From: Thysanoteuthis rhombus
Taxonomy: Eukaryota > Mollusca > Cephalopoda > Oegopsida > Thysanoteuthidae
NCBI GenBank assembly: GCA_963457665.1
Contig: OY735222.1
Location: 36,680,391 to 36,744,390, forward strand
Direction: 5' to 3'
Length of the DNA stretch: 64,000 bases
Made by a program: the position numbers and the translations under genes. The notes below the pieces were generated by a model that saw nothing but the letters and a program-made list of their open reading frames with translations, did no database searches and had not been told where the DNA came from. This document shows, piece by piece, positions 11,432-23,724 of the stretch. The number at the start of each line of letters is the position of its first letter. Within the stretch, counting starts at the first letter, position 1.

Positions 11432-11437
11432 AATAAA
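11432..11437 (+). promoter_or_regulatory. Candidate poly(A) signal AATAAA for ST7
   Basis: This is the first canonical AATAAA after the ST7 stop, in the context CAAAATAAAATGCATAAAC. No clear GU-rich downstream element was confirmed, so it is a candidate only. Confidence 0.45.
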
Positions 11438-11513
11438 ATGCATAAACATTGAATGTTATTAAAATAGAACAAGTCTAAGTACCTACATATTTAGGCTAAC
11501 ACAGGCTTTCTGC

Positions 11514-11713
11514 AGGGTTGCTAGATTGGGCTGAAAGGGGAAATAATCCTAACTATCTCTAAGACTTACCCAACACTGGCATTTGATTAGTGTTAAATTT
11601 CAAAAGTCTGGTGGCTTTGATGCTGGTATCAATTTGAAACTCTGCCTTTAGTTGTGCTCAGTTTAAAGATTAAATGCTATTCCAATGCCCCTATGGCTAA
11701 ATCTGGCAACCCG
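11514..11713. repeat. Second member of the ST7 3' UTR palindrome family
   Basis: It begins AGGGTTGCTAGATT and ends AAATCTGGCAACCC. It shares GGGGAAATAATCC, AAGACTTACCCAA and TAGTGTTAAATT with the 10798-11063 element. Its right arm lacks about 50 bp, so it folds less completely. It lies just past the inferred ST7 poly(A) signal. Confidence 0.7.
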
Positions 11714-12082
11714 GGGCTCAAGTAAGGTATGTAGGCACCTAGAGTTTTCTGTCCCTGTACATACTCAAGTAAAAAAACACAGACTGTTCCATTTAATGCC
11801 TATGAAAATGTTAAAACACTTGAACTCCAAAAGTATCAAATAAAAATCACTCAAATCATTGAAACTGAAAACTGCAACTTGAAGCAAAAATGTTCGTTTG
11901 GTCATAAAGACCAAATAATTTGGTGTTGAGAACTGATAAAATAAATAACCCAAAAAAACTGTATCCGACGTCGGACTGATTGCATATTTGTTTGGCTCTT
12001 GGTTCATTAAATTGTGCCATAAGCGAAAACCGTTTTTGGAAATTTATTTTGTTTCATTTAGGTCTTTTCATCATCAGCAGAG

Positions 12083-12240
12083 GGACAAGTGGTTAATGAC
12101 ACCCGAAATGGAATTGACAAGCCAGGTTCAAACTCCAGTTGAGACCGTTTGTGTTCACTTTGCACTATTGCCCTTGGGAAAGGCATGCATCCATCTGTTC
12201 CCATCTACCAACACTGTATGGTTAGATTCATCACCTCCTC
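12083..12240 (+). repeat. SINE-like repeat S2, + strand copy
   Basis: A tRNA-like head (AAGTGGTTAATGACACC, then CAGGTTCAAACTCCAG resembling a pol III B box) is followed by a body with CCCTTGGGAAAGGCATGCAT. The body words recur at 42124-42300 and, inverted, at 62811-62945. It looks like a diverged tRNA-derived SINE. No intact 3' tail was identified. Confidence 0.6.
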
Positions 12241-12299
12241 CCCAATGTCTTGCATTTACATACAACATTAGACTTTAAAACCTGATTATTCTTTTAAGA

Positions 12300-14100
12300 T
12301 TTCATAAGTCTATCAATCTAATTTCTCGTGAGATCAATGGTAAATGTTTGTCCAATTCTGTAGTCTTTGAAAGAAGATAATCTTGTTTTGCTCAGAGACT
12401 GTAAATGGCTATTAATATCTTCACCTTTTAATCTAATTGATTGGCAAAGTGAACAGAAGAGAATTCTTCCAGAATTGAACTTGGCTAGCCAATACCATCT
12501 TTGCTGGTGACTGTTGTCCCTGAATGACCTCCACTAATGAGACTACAGAAACATTCTAGAGCTGCAAAAGCATGAATTTTTTACATCCTAGAAAGATGAT
12601 TAGAAAAACCCATAACCTCAGTGCGCTTGGCACTTCCATATTCTGATTCCTGGCATTGAGGGTCTGAGGCTATGTGAAATATGGATGGGATGCATCATAA
12701 CTTCCAAATCTCCTACCTGTTGGAAATCGCCTTTGCAGCCACAATCCCAGTTAGTAAGGTGGCACCTGATGTGCCAGTTTGAGTATCAAGAAATTCTCGG
12801 TTTGAATTCAGAATTGTCCATCTCCTAGACTGATTGTCAACCGAAGCTGAAGAGCTCAGTCTGCCCTACTATTTACCCATAGATCGATTCCGTCTGTTGG
12901 AAAAAATAAAAATTACCGAAATGACGTCTTTTCTCTGTGACACTTGCAATCTAAAGTCCCAAAAAGTCTCATTTTGAATATGTCTGATGAAAACGACTTT
13001 CCTTAAAGCTCTGAATAAGACGTCCGTTAGTCTGTAGACAAACAATAACATTTTGAATATGCCTGTTGAAAAATCTGATAACTGTGAAATAGCAAATGAC
13101 ACTCGATTGGTTTTATAGAATTATGAGCAAACCCTCCAATCATTCCAAGGGCCAATACTGACTTACATCATGAAAGTTACTCCCATGTGGTATCATAGGT
13201 TTTATCAAAATTAAATTAGTTGCTCAAGAGTTGAATCATTCTAGTTGATCAGAGGAATTTTTCAAAAATCATGTCAAACTTGTTTACAATTTAGATGAGA
13301 TTTTTTTTCTATTATAATTTTTGGTTAAGATTTGTTTCCTTGGACCTCACTGTCCTGGAACTTAATATTTTTTATCTATTTATTTTTCTTCTTTAAATCC
13401 AGTTTTAGGTACTTTCAACCCATTATACATTTCTAGAAAATTTTTTTGAAAGGTTTCAAGTTTGGATTCTATTTACAATGTAACTGTAATGAAATAATAG
13501 TGGAAACTAACTTTCCACATACGGCTTCCAATTATGTCTTCCCCTTTGGTTCAAAAAATGGGACAACAATAAGAAAAAAATTTTTTTTTAATTTAGAATT
13601 TTAATTCTCTTGATTTTAGATTTGTTAGGTTTGGGTGTATTAAAGACAGTAAACGGGGGGTGGGATTCAATAATTTATGTAAGCTGTACCTAAATATTAC
13701 TGTTCTTCGTAAATGAGTAACTGACTTGCTGTTCTTTGTTAAAAAAAAATATAGTAAAATTTGAAAAAAAACACCAAAAAAACGTGTGTGAGAGGGTCAA
13801 AATGTAAACCCAAGTAAATGGTACAAAAACCTTCTGCAGGTGATTCTAATTCAGAAAATGTACAGTTTCATGGGTCTCATTGTTCTTGAGAAAATCCCAG
13901 ACACACTTACTGACAACTCACAAATATTAGATTGATCCAGTTTTTATAAAAGCTCAAATATTTACAACTGACCTTAGTTTCATATTTTTATTATGTATTC
14001 GGTGCGGCTTTCTTGAATGTTATCATATTTCTTCATTGTCATTTGAGCAAAATTATGTCAAAAGTAAATTGAAGAAATCTTCAAGATTAGGTAGATTTTG
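12300..14100. other. Non-coding stretch, no feature recognised
   Basis: AT-rich unique-looking DNA with short A/T tracts. A piece around 13395-13495 resembles the intronic repeat at 549-1010. No gene-like frame, RNA gene or clear transposon end was found. Confidence 0.4.
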
Positions 14101-14379
14101 TTTCAGAATAATGATCAGAGATGAGCACAGACTCCCACACTTAGAAATAGCATATTCGAGTTGATCACATTTGGAGCGACCCCAGAGGTCAACTCTACTA
14201 GAATGCAATGCTAGGGCCTCAATCTGGAAGAAACAGTCCAGCTGATCACCCCTGATTTCTGAATATTTATTTCTGAAAATTCACAGAAATTCGTCACAAG
14301 GCCAGAAAGGTTGGTATCTTATGTTATCGAGCATTGTCTTAGTGTAAACTATAACTAAGGTCTGTCACTGCCTACATGA

Positions 14380-15630
14380 ACAATGATACTTTCATCATCT
14401 TTTCTTGGTTCATCTTTTGAATACGTGCATATACAGGAGATGGCCGGGGGTAGAGAAAAGAAAAGTGGGGGGCAGCGACTAGCTCTGGTATATCAGACTG
14501 TCCAGATCCTGGAAGAGAGTTCCAAAGAGCTGGAACTCGCCCTTCTGCAACACAGGATCTCTACAAGAACCATTCTAGATTGGAACCTCTCATGTATATC
14601 AAGCTTGTCCCTTGTATCAATCTTCAACTAAAATCTGGTTTGGTTCGTCTTTCTGTTTCACTTCTGATCTTTACCCAGGACTAATGCTTGAAATATGCAA
14701 CCACGGTTAGTAGAGTGAGAAACTGCATGCATTCCAGGCCATCGCCCCACACAATTATCTCGTGTGGAGATATCTATGACAAAGGTCAATCCTACCTGAT
14801 TGCCTTTTGTGATATCAATTAGTGTATATCTTATACCATTCACTTCAACCATAACGTCAGAGGAGTAGTACAAAAGATTGGTCCAAGCACAGAAACCTTG
14901 CTCAAATTTGTGGCTTCTGGAATGGCTGCAAGGAAGCGATTGTCCATCAAATGTTTATGACTGATGTGTATTGATCAATGTTGTATCAAGTGCAGATTAT
15001 CCTGGTTTGCTCTCCCCTTTACGGCGCAGTCAGTCTGGATCCTGGCCTAGGATTTTCAGCTCTGTGTCCAGTAGAGTTATTGGCCAGAAGTCCAGTTCCA
15101 TTAGGGTCGTCCTTCCTCTACTAAGTGATCACCCCCCCCCCCCGTTTATCTTCCATGGGAAATTTCCTTGATGGACCACTATTGCCAGTAGAAGGACAAA
15201 TATGTGTGACATCCTTTTATGCAGTTCATTGGGCAACCGTGGGACTTTCTTATTACCAACATGTCCTACAGTTGCAATAATCTTGTCTTGTGTTATCAGT
15301 TATTCTAAATAGTGAGAGGTCAATAAGTAGTCCTTAAACTCTGCTCTGGGCAGATTGCACCTGGTGAAGAGTTTTGGGTAATACCCCTTGAAACCATTGC
15401 AGATACTGGCTAATGTATACAAAAGCTCTTCATTTGGAGTGATAACTTTGCAGATGAAACGGTCGGCCCCACAGCTTTTCTCTGCATAGTTCCTTGTTCA
15501 TGGCTCTAGATGGTTTGCACATTCCATGTCCTTTTTGGCTTGTTCTATTGTTAGAGGACTGGTTGAACTCTGTTCTGCAGAGATCACTAGGAACCATTTA
15601 CTTTGCAGTGTAACTTGCTGTGTTTATTGG
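14380..15630 (-). pseudogene. Decayed LINE reverse transcriptase fragment (L1/Tx1-like?)
   Basis: On the minus strand, conceptual translation across several frames gives pieces in the right order for a non-LTR reverse transcriptase. First, around 15110-15040, comes a block like MELDFWPITLLDTELKILGQ, which resembles the N-W-R-P-I-(S/T)-LLN motif. Then, around 14900-14800, LLYYSSDVMVEVNGIRY resembles the segment before the R-Q-G-C-P motif. Stops and frameshifts are frequent, and the R-Q-G-C-P and F-A-D-D boxes are not intact. The L1/Tx1 direction is a guess; only 'decayed LINE-type RT' is reasonably supported. Confidence 0.4.
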
Positions 15631-15799
15631 AGAAAAATCTGATTTTGTAACTGAGATTCTCCCAACCCTTTATTACCAACAACTGTTCCCACTGGTTCTT
15701 ACATGATCAGGCTTTCCAGTTCCTGGCAGAAATCAAGCTTATTAAAAAGAGAAGTGTTCATCTTCCATTAGTTTGCCATCTTAACTCATAACACGTTTG

Positions 15800-16490
15800 C
15801 AACAGAGAGGAAGAGTTTTTTGATTGCACCCTCTATTACCATAAGTATGGTGGTTTAGGGTAAAAATTTGGTAATATTTTTCATTCTAACATTTTCTGTT
15901 ACAGTATTCAAGCATATATTCTTGAAGATTGAGAATTTTCCAAAGAATTGATGGTCATTAAAAACCCATCAAAATACATGTGAAATAGACAGTCATAATT
16001 GTATAAAAACAGGCACATGGAAAACCTCCATGTGGACATGAGTCCAGTTTAGCATTAAACTTACATTAAAACTATAAACTTAAAATGGTAATGTCATTTT
16101 AGCAGATCTAAATACATAAGAAAAACACAATTTTCTACAGAAAAGTACAGGTTTACTAAACTGAATCCTTACCATTTTTTTATTCACAAGTTTCAAGTTT
16201 TATCATACAATTATAATTAATCAGAGAAGTGATGAAAGACAAGGTTAACTTTTACAACAATGGTAGAAATATTCACCAACTTTTTGGGGTATTTTTTTCT
16301 CTTTTTCTTCTTTTCTTTTTCCAGGCTAAACGGGGAAAATCAATTTATTTTTTTTTTTGTTTTTTTTTCACAAGTTCATTTATTTGGATATAAATTTACT
16401 ACCTCAGCATATTTTTTTTAAAAATTTCCCATCCAAGAAAAAGGGTCCTTGTATATCTAGAGTGGCTATTTACAAAATGGAAGACACTCT
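15800..16490. other. Non-coding stretch, no feature recognised
   Basis: AT-rich DNA with poly(T) tracts near 16340-16370. A short stem (ACATGGA...TCCATGT) sits near 16015-16035. No gene signal. Confidence 0.4.
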
Positions 16491-16494
16491 AAGC

Positions 16495-16622
16495 CAGCCA
16501 TTCACAAATATTAGGGCCCCTTGAGCTTTTTTCAATAGGCAGACCTTTCAAAAGCATGATGTCTGTGGGCAGATTCATATATAGAGAAAAGGATCATTGG
16601 TAATGAAGGTTGAGAACCACAG
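16495..16622. mobile_element. Short hAT-type non-autonomous element (MITE), 128 bp
   Basis: The left end CAGCCATTCACAAATATTAG and right end GGTTGAGAACCACAG have the CAG...CTG-style termini seen in many hAT MITEs. The flanking 8-mers CTCTAAGC and TTCTAGAC agree at only 5 of 8 positions, a weak decayed target duplication. No coding capacity. Confidence 0.45.
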
Positions 16623-16639
16623 TTCTAGACTGACCCTCC

Positions 16640-18090
16640 TAAGTGACAACTCCAAAACATCATCGATGTTGAAAGCATATGATAGAAGCTATAACAACAA
16701 TGTATTTCTATTTTCTACTGAAGTAATTTATATAAATTAACATCCATTTTGAGACAGTGCTGCATGGAAGATATGTCACTTGTAGCAATAATTTAGATTT
16801 CCATTGATAAGGAAACGTTTAAGTTTGATCTTGAAATAAAGTAAATAAAGTAGATTTATAATAATTTCTTCTTGGGTTTGTTCATGTAGCCTGTATAATC
16901 GAGCTACCACAAACTAACCAAAGTAATTTTTGGTTAATTGTTACCAACTCATTGCTTAGTCAGATTTATTCAAGTAGTGACTGCTGTGAACAGCCATTTA
17001 GAATAAGCTACAGAGTCCAAACTTCTACAATTAAGATATAATTAAGAAGCAGAATGTAATGAAACATTTAAATACATAACATCATTTTATGCAAAAAAAG
17101 GTCATTTTTGTTCTGATTTTGTCCAAATGTTGTCACTTCTTACAACAGGAAATATTTGATAAATAGATTAAGGATTAAAGTAGTTCTATTGTTTATCAAA
17201 TATTTAGTGAAATAATTTTTTTAAAAATAGTCCAGAAGTTATCCTGTTTGTTTTGTTTTTTGTTTTGTTTTTTTTTTTTTTAGCTGGTAAAAAAAAAAAA
17301 TCTTTCCTGTTCTGTAACTTATATCATATTCTAAAATTGACAAGAACTTGTATTGTAATTATTACCGTTACTATAATAATCGGGACTGCCGACTAACTTG
17401 GACAAAATACTTTATTCCATTTGTCCCAATCTACTGAAATTTTTAGTATGACGAATTACAAGTTCAGAAATATAATCCATGATACTTCTTATTCCAAGGG
17501 AAACAACTCTATCATTTTTAAAAGGGTTATTCCCCCTGTGAGGTAAGCAACTCCCCCCTCCCTTTATTTGTGGCTATGACTGGGAAATATATGACTAAGG
17601 AAGTGGTCGAAAGTAACCACAATAATATCATAAGCTCAATTTTATCAAGTTTCGATATACAAAAGTTGCTCGAGGAAGGCCAGGGGCTAAAACATCCAGA
17701 ACATTCATGGATGACAACAACAATATATAAATTAATTCAATCAAACCAAAATACGCCTGACTCTCATTATTATTATCTTCAAGGGGGACAACTCTAATAT
17801 TTTCTTGCGTGATTACCTCTCTTATTTTTATGCAAACCATTGGAAAAAAACAGTACAAAACGAACTGATAAAAACAAAACAAAACACGAGAACAATTATT
17901 ATGTAACCCGTGCTTTGACGGGAAGAATTTTCTAGGCAAATAAATCAAAACTTAGATTCACTTTGAAAAATAACGACGTTGCAAATCTTGGTGATATGCA
18001 AGAATTCAACAAAAATCAGGTTTATTTGAGCACCAACTGTATTTGAATCAGCAACTGACTGAAAGCGTTACTTATGCATATAACAAAAAA
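16640..18090. other. Non-coding stretch with a small perfect inverted repeat
   Basis: AT-rich DNA. AAATATTTGATAAA at 17150-17163 is perfectly inverted as TTTATCAAATATTT at 17192-17205. Small open frames at 17570-17948 show no recognisable domain. Confidence 0.4.
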
Positions 18091-18092
18091 TA

Positions 18093-19051
18093 TTAGGCTG
18101 GTGCAAAAGTAATTGTAGTTTTTGTTATCTAAAAATCTGATGCTTATTATTTAATTATGTTCATCGAATATACTATTTTGAGGTGTGAGTTTCGCTGTAT
18201 TCATTTTAAGCTGACGTTTTCTTTTCACTGTTTTGTTATATTTTCTTAGAGATAGTCAAATCAAATATGGGAAAAAAAACAAAACAAAAAAAAAACAACA
18301 AATTCGAGTAATTTTGTTGCATGAATTTTAAATGAGATGCAAATCAGTGGGAACTGCTGAACCAAGTATTTGGTGAGGGCACCGTCAACGAACGTACTGC
18401 TCAACATTAGTTTAAAAAATGTCGAAAAAGAGCTGTGAGTCTTCAAGATGAGGAGGGTGGTGTGTGTCCTTCTGTGATAGACGACATCCAATCGAGGGCC
18501 ATTACTAAGGCAACTCGTGCAAAAGAACTCGAGATGGTGCAGAGGACCTAAGCGTTGACCATTCAACAATTGATCAACATTTACATCATATTGGAAAAGC
18601 AAAAAAAAAGAAAAAAAAACAAACTTGAATTGATGCAGTACGAGTTAAACGAAAGATGAAATAATTCACCCTTGCGAAGCCGTGTGCTTCTTTTGTACTA
18701 CCAAAACGATCCATTCTTTGTTCACGTTGTGACGTGTGACCGAAAATGGATTCTCTAAAACAACGTCGGCATTTTGCGCTGTGATTTGGCAAAGGTGAAG
18801 CACCAAAACAAAAGAATATGGTTATTGTTCGGTGGATGTTTACGTTCAATATTGGTCAATCGAAAAGGACCAATTCTTCTCCATGACAACACCCGACTGC
18901 ATGTCACTCGAATGACCCACCAGAAATTAAACGAACGAGACACCAGAACTGTGTTGCTTTTTATTTTGATTAATAACCTTCATTCTAAGCTGTGATGTAC
19001 TGCATTGAATTTGATGGTGAAAAACAACAAATATTTTTGCACTAATCCAGC
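18093..19051 (+). pseudogene. Dead mariner transposon (irritans/Hsmar1-like)
   Basis: The left end TTAGGCTGGTGCAAAAGTAA, next to TA, is a classic mariner terminus. The right end near 19028-19051 reads as its diverged inverse (TTTTTGCACTAATCCAG). The interior encodes transposase pieces in order: a helix-turn-helix-like region from about 18300, VDHSTIDQHLHHIGK near 18556-18600, VVTCDRKWIL at 18726-18755 with the first catalytic Asp at 18738-18740, and VNRKGPILLHDNT near 18855-18893 with the second Asp at 18885-18887. Family members have about 90 residues between these two Asp; here there are 49 codons, so the core is internally deleted. Stops and frameshifts abound and the third Asp region is missing. 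It is not functional. Confidence 0.8.
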
Positions 19052-19072
19052 TGACTTTTTCAAATTGCATCT

Positions 19073-19120
19073 TTACTACTACTACTACTACTACTCTTAT
19101 TATTATTATTATTATTACTG
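19073..19120. repeat. (ACT)n / (ATT)n microsatellites
   Basis: Consecutive ACTACT and TTATTATTA trinucleotide runs directly right of the mariner relic. Confidence 0.9.
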
Positions 19121-19740
19121 GATGAAATATTGTAACAGATTGCTTTGAATTTTTTACCAGTTTTTACCTTCATGGTAATTTTAGTCGTTTTTTGTACAAC
19201 TTTCAATTCGGGCCATTGTTTCTATGGCAACGAATATGCAGCCATGAGCCGAAGTGAAAGTTATATAAAACAACTGAAATCAAGATGGAAGTGAAAACTA
19301 GTAAAAAGAAAAATTGATAAAAATGATATAATTTTCAATAGGTCTAAAAGGTAAAAGACAGATTTTGAAATCTCATCGGGACGCCAGCCTTGAACAAGAT
19401 GAAGAACAGCTGCGCCAAGTGAATTGTTCTCTTATAAAATTCCATTTTCCTTTTGATTTATACAATCAGAAAATAATACAATTAATATTACTATACAAAA
19501 TATACCCCAGCATCAAACTTTTATTAATCGACTGGGGATTGTCTATATTCTTCAGAATTATATTCTTTGTTACACACACACACACACACACACATATATG
19601 TATAACTTGATAAAATTGATATTATTTTCATCAATTTTTTCAACTTTTTTTACTTCCATCTTAATTTTTTTGTTCCATACAACTTTGAATTCGAGTTGTT
19701 GCTGTTACTCGTTGCCATATATATATATATACTAAAAAAA

Positions 19741-21078
19741 AGCTGGTAAGAGAGTCAACAGAAAGCTAGCTATTCTATTCAACTTGTGTCTGAAACAGAG
19801 TAAAGTCCCGAAAGACTCGAACACTGCTATCATAATGCTTCCACCTAAAAAAATGTAACCCTAAAGACCTCGACAACTACAGCCCTATAAGCCTGCTCAA
19901 CTGCATATACAAACTTTTCACGAAAATTATCGCCAACCAGATTACTAAAACACTTGACGAGAATCAACCGCGAAAACAGGCTGGATTTAGAAGAAATGAC
20001 TCGACGATGGACCATCTTCATACAATAAATCAGCTGAAAAAGAAGGCAGCAGAATACAAAATGTCACTCGCTGTAGCATTTATAGACTTCGATTCTGTAG
20101 AAAGTCCCATGGTCATGAAGGCCATCACCCAACAAGGTGTTGACCCTGTATATGTCAAAGTACTGCAACACATATACAACCTCAGCAACTCCTCTATCAG
20201 GCTACATAAAGACTTTGAACCGTTTCAGCTCCAAAAAGGAGTAAGAGGAGGTGATACCAGCTCACCCAAACTCTTTACAGCCTGCCTTGAGATGATTGAT
20301 CTTCTGGAACATGGACTGCGAAAATAGAGGAATCAAAATACACGGCAAATACTTGAGCAACCTTTGATTTGCAGACGACATCGTCCTTTGCGCAGAGAAC
20401 CTACACGACCTCCAACTAATGCTAGATGAACTAAACGAAGAAAGTAAAAAAGTTGGCCTACACATGAACTTCAGTAAAACGAAAATCATGTGCAATAATT
20501 ATGTTGAGAATAAGAACATAACTGTCAAGATAGAAAATGCAAAACTCGGCAAGGTAGACTACCACATCTACCAAGGACAACGAATCTCCGTGAGACCCTC
20601 AAAAGAGGAGGAAATCAAGCGAAGAATCACTTTGGGATGGCAAGCCTTTGGCAGAGCAAGCTTGACTTTCAAGAACCAGATGATCCCAATAATCCTGAAA
20701 AAAAAAAAAGAGTATACAACCAATGCATTCTCCCAATAGTCACTTATGGAGCTGAAAAATGGAACTTAACCAAGAGACAGGCCTGCAAACTGAGAAGTAT
20801 GCAAACAGGTGTCCGTGATATCATAGATACTATTAAAAAACTCAAATAGCAATGGGCAGGCCATGTTGCAAGAATGAAAGTCAACCGATGACCATCACGT
20901 CTCACAACATGGATCCCCAGAGATTACATGAGAAACCGAGGCAGACAGAACACAAGATGGAGAGATGAACTAGACAAATTCAGGAAATACTGGCTCCACG
21001 ACGCCCATGATAGAGAATTGTGGCGAATCCTGGGGAAGGTCTATGTTCAACGACGGACGTTAAAGACTGATGATGATG

Positions 21079-21082
<4 letters not shown>
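19741..21082 (+). pseudogene. RTE-type LINE, 5'-truncated, reverse transcriptase to C-terminus (copy A)
   Basis: This is the longest LINE fragment here. In order it encodes a DNYSPISLLNCIYKLFTK block near 19870-19925, QAGFRRNDSTMDHL near 19978-20020, AFIDFDSVES (an altered F-x-D-F-D/K region) near 20079-20107, and FADDIVLCAE with the catalytic FADD at 20368-20379. The C-terminal part follows: ELNEESKKVGLHMNFSKTK, IVTYGAEKWNLTKRQ, WAGHVARM and RWRDELDKFRKYWL. A TGA stop sits just before FADD, a frameshift lies near 20290-20320, and the Y-G-A-E block is in another frame. No endonuclease domain is present. The end DDDD-coding GATGATGATGAT leads into a long (AC)n(AT)n array. The GAT-rich 3' end and this C-terminal block fit the RTE clade. 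Confidence 0.8.

Positions 21083-21158
<76 letters not shown>
21081..21158. repeat. (AC)n(AT)n microsatellite at LINE 3' end
   Basis: About 38 bp of AC repeats pass directly into about 40 bp of AT repeats. The array starts right at the GAT tail of the RTE fragment. Confidence 0.95.
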
Positions 21159-21159
<1 letters not shown>

Positions 21160-21161
<2 letters not shown>

Positions 21162-22717
21162 CTCCTTTCGGGGAAATACCCAGTCATTTACCACAGGCAT
21201 CTGAGGCACTGTTCACGCACACAATTGATAAGTTAGATATATTTTCTGGAGCCATCGGCATGATAAAGGAACCTCTCTCCATCTGATGCATTCTTGCAAA
21301 AATTTGTCACTTAGATTAGCTTAAATTACGTTCCAAAGATGCATATAAGGGTGGGCCCGGACATTATGGTGTATGGAACTACCTGCTATGATTGTCATGT
21401 AAAATTTTTCCGTCCGTCATACGAAACTACGGCTTCGAATTATTTCGGTTACTTCTCTTCAGTGTTGCCAATTTAGACATTTTATATCTAAACGTTGAAA
21501 AGTCAAGGTAAATGATTTATAGAAAGATCTATAATCTTCGATATTTTCATAAGATTTCTCGAACAGCTGATCAAAACAACTCGACACAGCACTGCGTTGC
21601 ATGCCGGCTAATATATATGGCGAATGTAAACGTACAATGGCCTATTGTCGGGTTATCGCGGTGTACGCGTACACAGGTGTCTTCAATTGCAGTGAGTCAA
21701 TTTTCCTTTATATCACCAACGTTAGATGTAGGAATCAGTTGACTGTATGATAAAATAAATCCTGTAGGTTCTAGACCCTTTATTCCATACAATCGAGATG
21801 AACTGACTGAAATAGAGATGAATGCACCGATATAGATAAATAGAAGAGAAACGAAGCGTAGAAGAGATATGAAGTTCTACGGATGAAAGGAAATCGGACC
21901 CTAATCGATCAAAGAAGATACTAATTGTTAATTTCAGGTACAAAGTCTGCAATCGTCTTTGTTTTCCCAACTGTAACGAGAACAACTCTCACGAAAATGT
22001 ATGCAAAACCCATTCTCTTCTACCGTGATTTGAAAATAGAAATATCTCTCAATCGAAAGAGAAATTTCTGGATCCGCCCCCGGATTTATTAAATTCTTCC
22101 TTAGCCCATGTCCCTCCCTCCACAAAATGTCTCCCAAATCCATTGAGAAACTTTCGAGAGACAGACGATAAACCAAACAAGCAAGGAAAAAGTATGGTTT
22201 ACAAAAATGGCAGACGACATAGGAGAATCGTATTTTGCTCAGTTCAATTTTTTTTTTTTTTCGGATTCTTTGTTCGTTTCTGGAAGAAAAAACAAAGCAA
22301 ACATCAGCGAATTCCCAGTCAACTTGGTCTGATCCTCTTTTGATTTCGCTGGATTTCGGAGACAGGAACAATGATGGGAAGTTCCAAAGAAATCCGTTCG
22401 ACAAAATAGGATTAACCTAATCTAAAGAAACGAACTCAAATCCTACACAAGCGTCCCAAGACTCAGCATCCCTATTTCACCCAGACATTGTCTTCCGATC
22501 ATTTTTTTTTCAATTCCATCAATTCGACCCCCCCCCCGAAATGAGATTTCTCTTTATAAATAGATATGGTATACTGATGTTATGCTGGTTTGATTTATGC
22601 CGATCTACAATGGCACCGTTTTTGAAATTTACCGAAATTGTTTCTTTTTATAATTTAGAGAGTATTTTATTAAGTTATAATTCATTTATCTAATAAATTA
22701 CAATGATAAAAGGATAC

Positions 22718-22720
<3 letters not shown>
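21160..22720. other. Non-coding stretch with inverted copy of dispersed repeats
   Basis: Around 22085-22150 the minus strand matches repeat R4 (CATTTTGTGG, then GGGCTAAGGAAGAATT). At 21938-21985 the minus strand matches the tail GTTCTCGTTACAG...AAAACAAAG...CAGACTTTGT found at 39.05 and 47.05 kb. Frames up to 156 codons (21934-22404, minus) lie inside these repeats and show no domain. Confidence 0.5.

Positions 22721-22722
<2 letters not shown>

Positions 22723-22789
<67 letters not shown>
22723..22789. repeat. (AT)n microsatellite
   Basis: A pure TA dinucleotide run followed by TGCGTGTGTTTG. Confidence 0.95.
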
Positions 22790-22792
<3 letters not shown>

Positions 22793-22799
22793 TGTGTTT

Positions 22800-23720
22800 G
22801 TGGCGCAGCATTCCTGGTCGCGCTTTTTTCTAATGTAGATTACGAATACCGAGTCTTTCACTTTAGTACGTATTTTTCATTTTGCTGCTGACACGTTCTG
22901 TTTTCAATCCTACCATAACGTTGAAGAAAGTTAAATGAAAACAAGCTTCTTATCAGTCTGTACTTGATAATTTTGATTTTCTGCGTTAAAATGTAAACGA
23001 TGTACAAAGGAAATACTATGTGAAAAGACTAGTTTAAAGATTTGAGCATCGGACCCTCTTTGGTGATTCATAGGGGTCATATGAAAAATTGAAGCTTTCA
23101 TCTCATTCAACCTCGATGTAATACAAGAAAACAGATTGTATTTTTCGGAATCAGTATCCAAAACAACATAATGTACTCCACAATAGATGTCTGATGAAAA
23201 TTTGTTGTTGACCAGTGTAATAGAGAAAAGGTTTCTGTTATGGCAATGTTTATGCCTTGGAAGTCAAACGATTTTGTTGCAAATTCACTTTTGTTTAACT
23301 GTTTCTTTTCTTAGGGACATCAGCGTCTGAATACGAATTTTATAACTAACAAGAATACAACATTTGTAAACCTAGTTTCTGATCTCTTCACAGGTGAAAC
23401 TCTATGGTCCCTAAAGACAGACATGTAGTCTGGAGGGACTGGTAATCCCTCACCTAATACAACAATAAGCAGTCTCACCAACATATAAACAATTCATCTT
23501 TGAAGAACAAGTCTGATAGCTCCAGGTGCAAAAGACATTTTCTCCCAGGGCAATTCACACAGACAATTTTCACCAAAAAGGTTTGAAATACACCAAGTTT
23601 AAAAAAAAAATACATGTATATTTTAATGCAAGGCAGAGTAATGATTTCCCATTTATTATATCCTCTGATATTGCTCTTGAAGGCAAGTCTCCTCGAGGGA
23701 AATCGTACTTCGGGGACAAT
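22800..23720. other. Non-coding stretch, no feature recognised
   Basis: Mixed AT-rich DNA left of the gypsy-type element. Short frames at 22931-23161 and 23475-23744 have no recognisable domain. Confidence 0.35.
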
Positions 23721-23724
23721 TGTC

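Larger units (their letters stand above)
10457..11437 (+). other. ST7: ST7 3' UTR (inferred)
   Basis: This non-coding stretch runs from the ST7 stop to the first full AATAAA seen downstream. It contains a 51-bp direct repeat (10747-10797 and 11064-11114), a 266-bp palindrome between the two copies, and an (AC)n run near 11199-11220. ATTAAA variants inside each direct repeat (near 10762 and 11079) could act as earlier poly(A) signals. The 3' end is inferred without transcript data. Confidence 0.6.
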
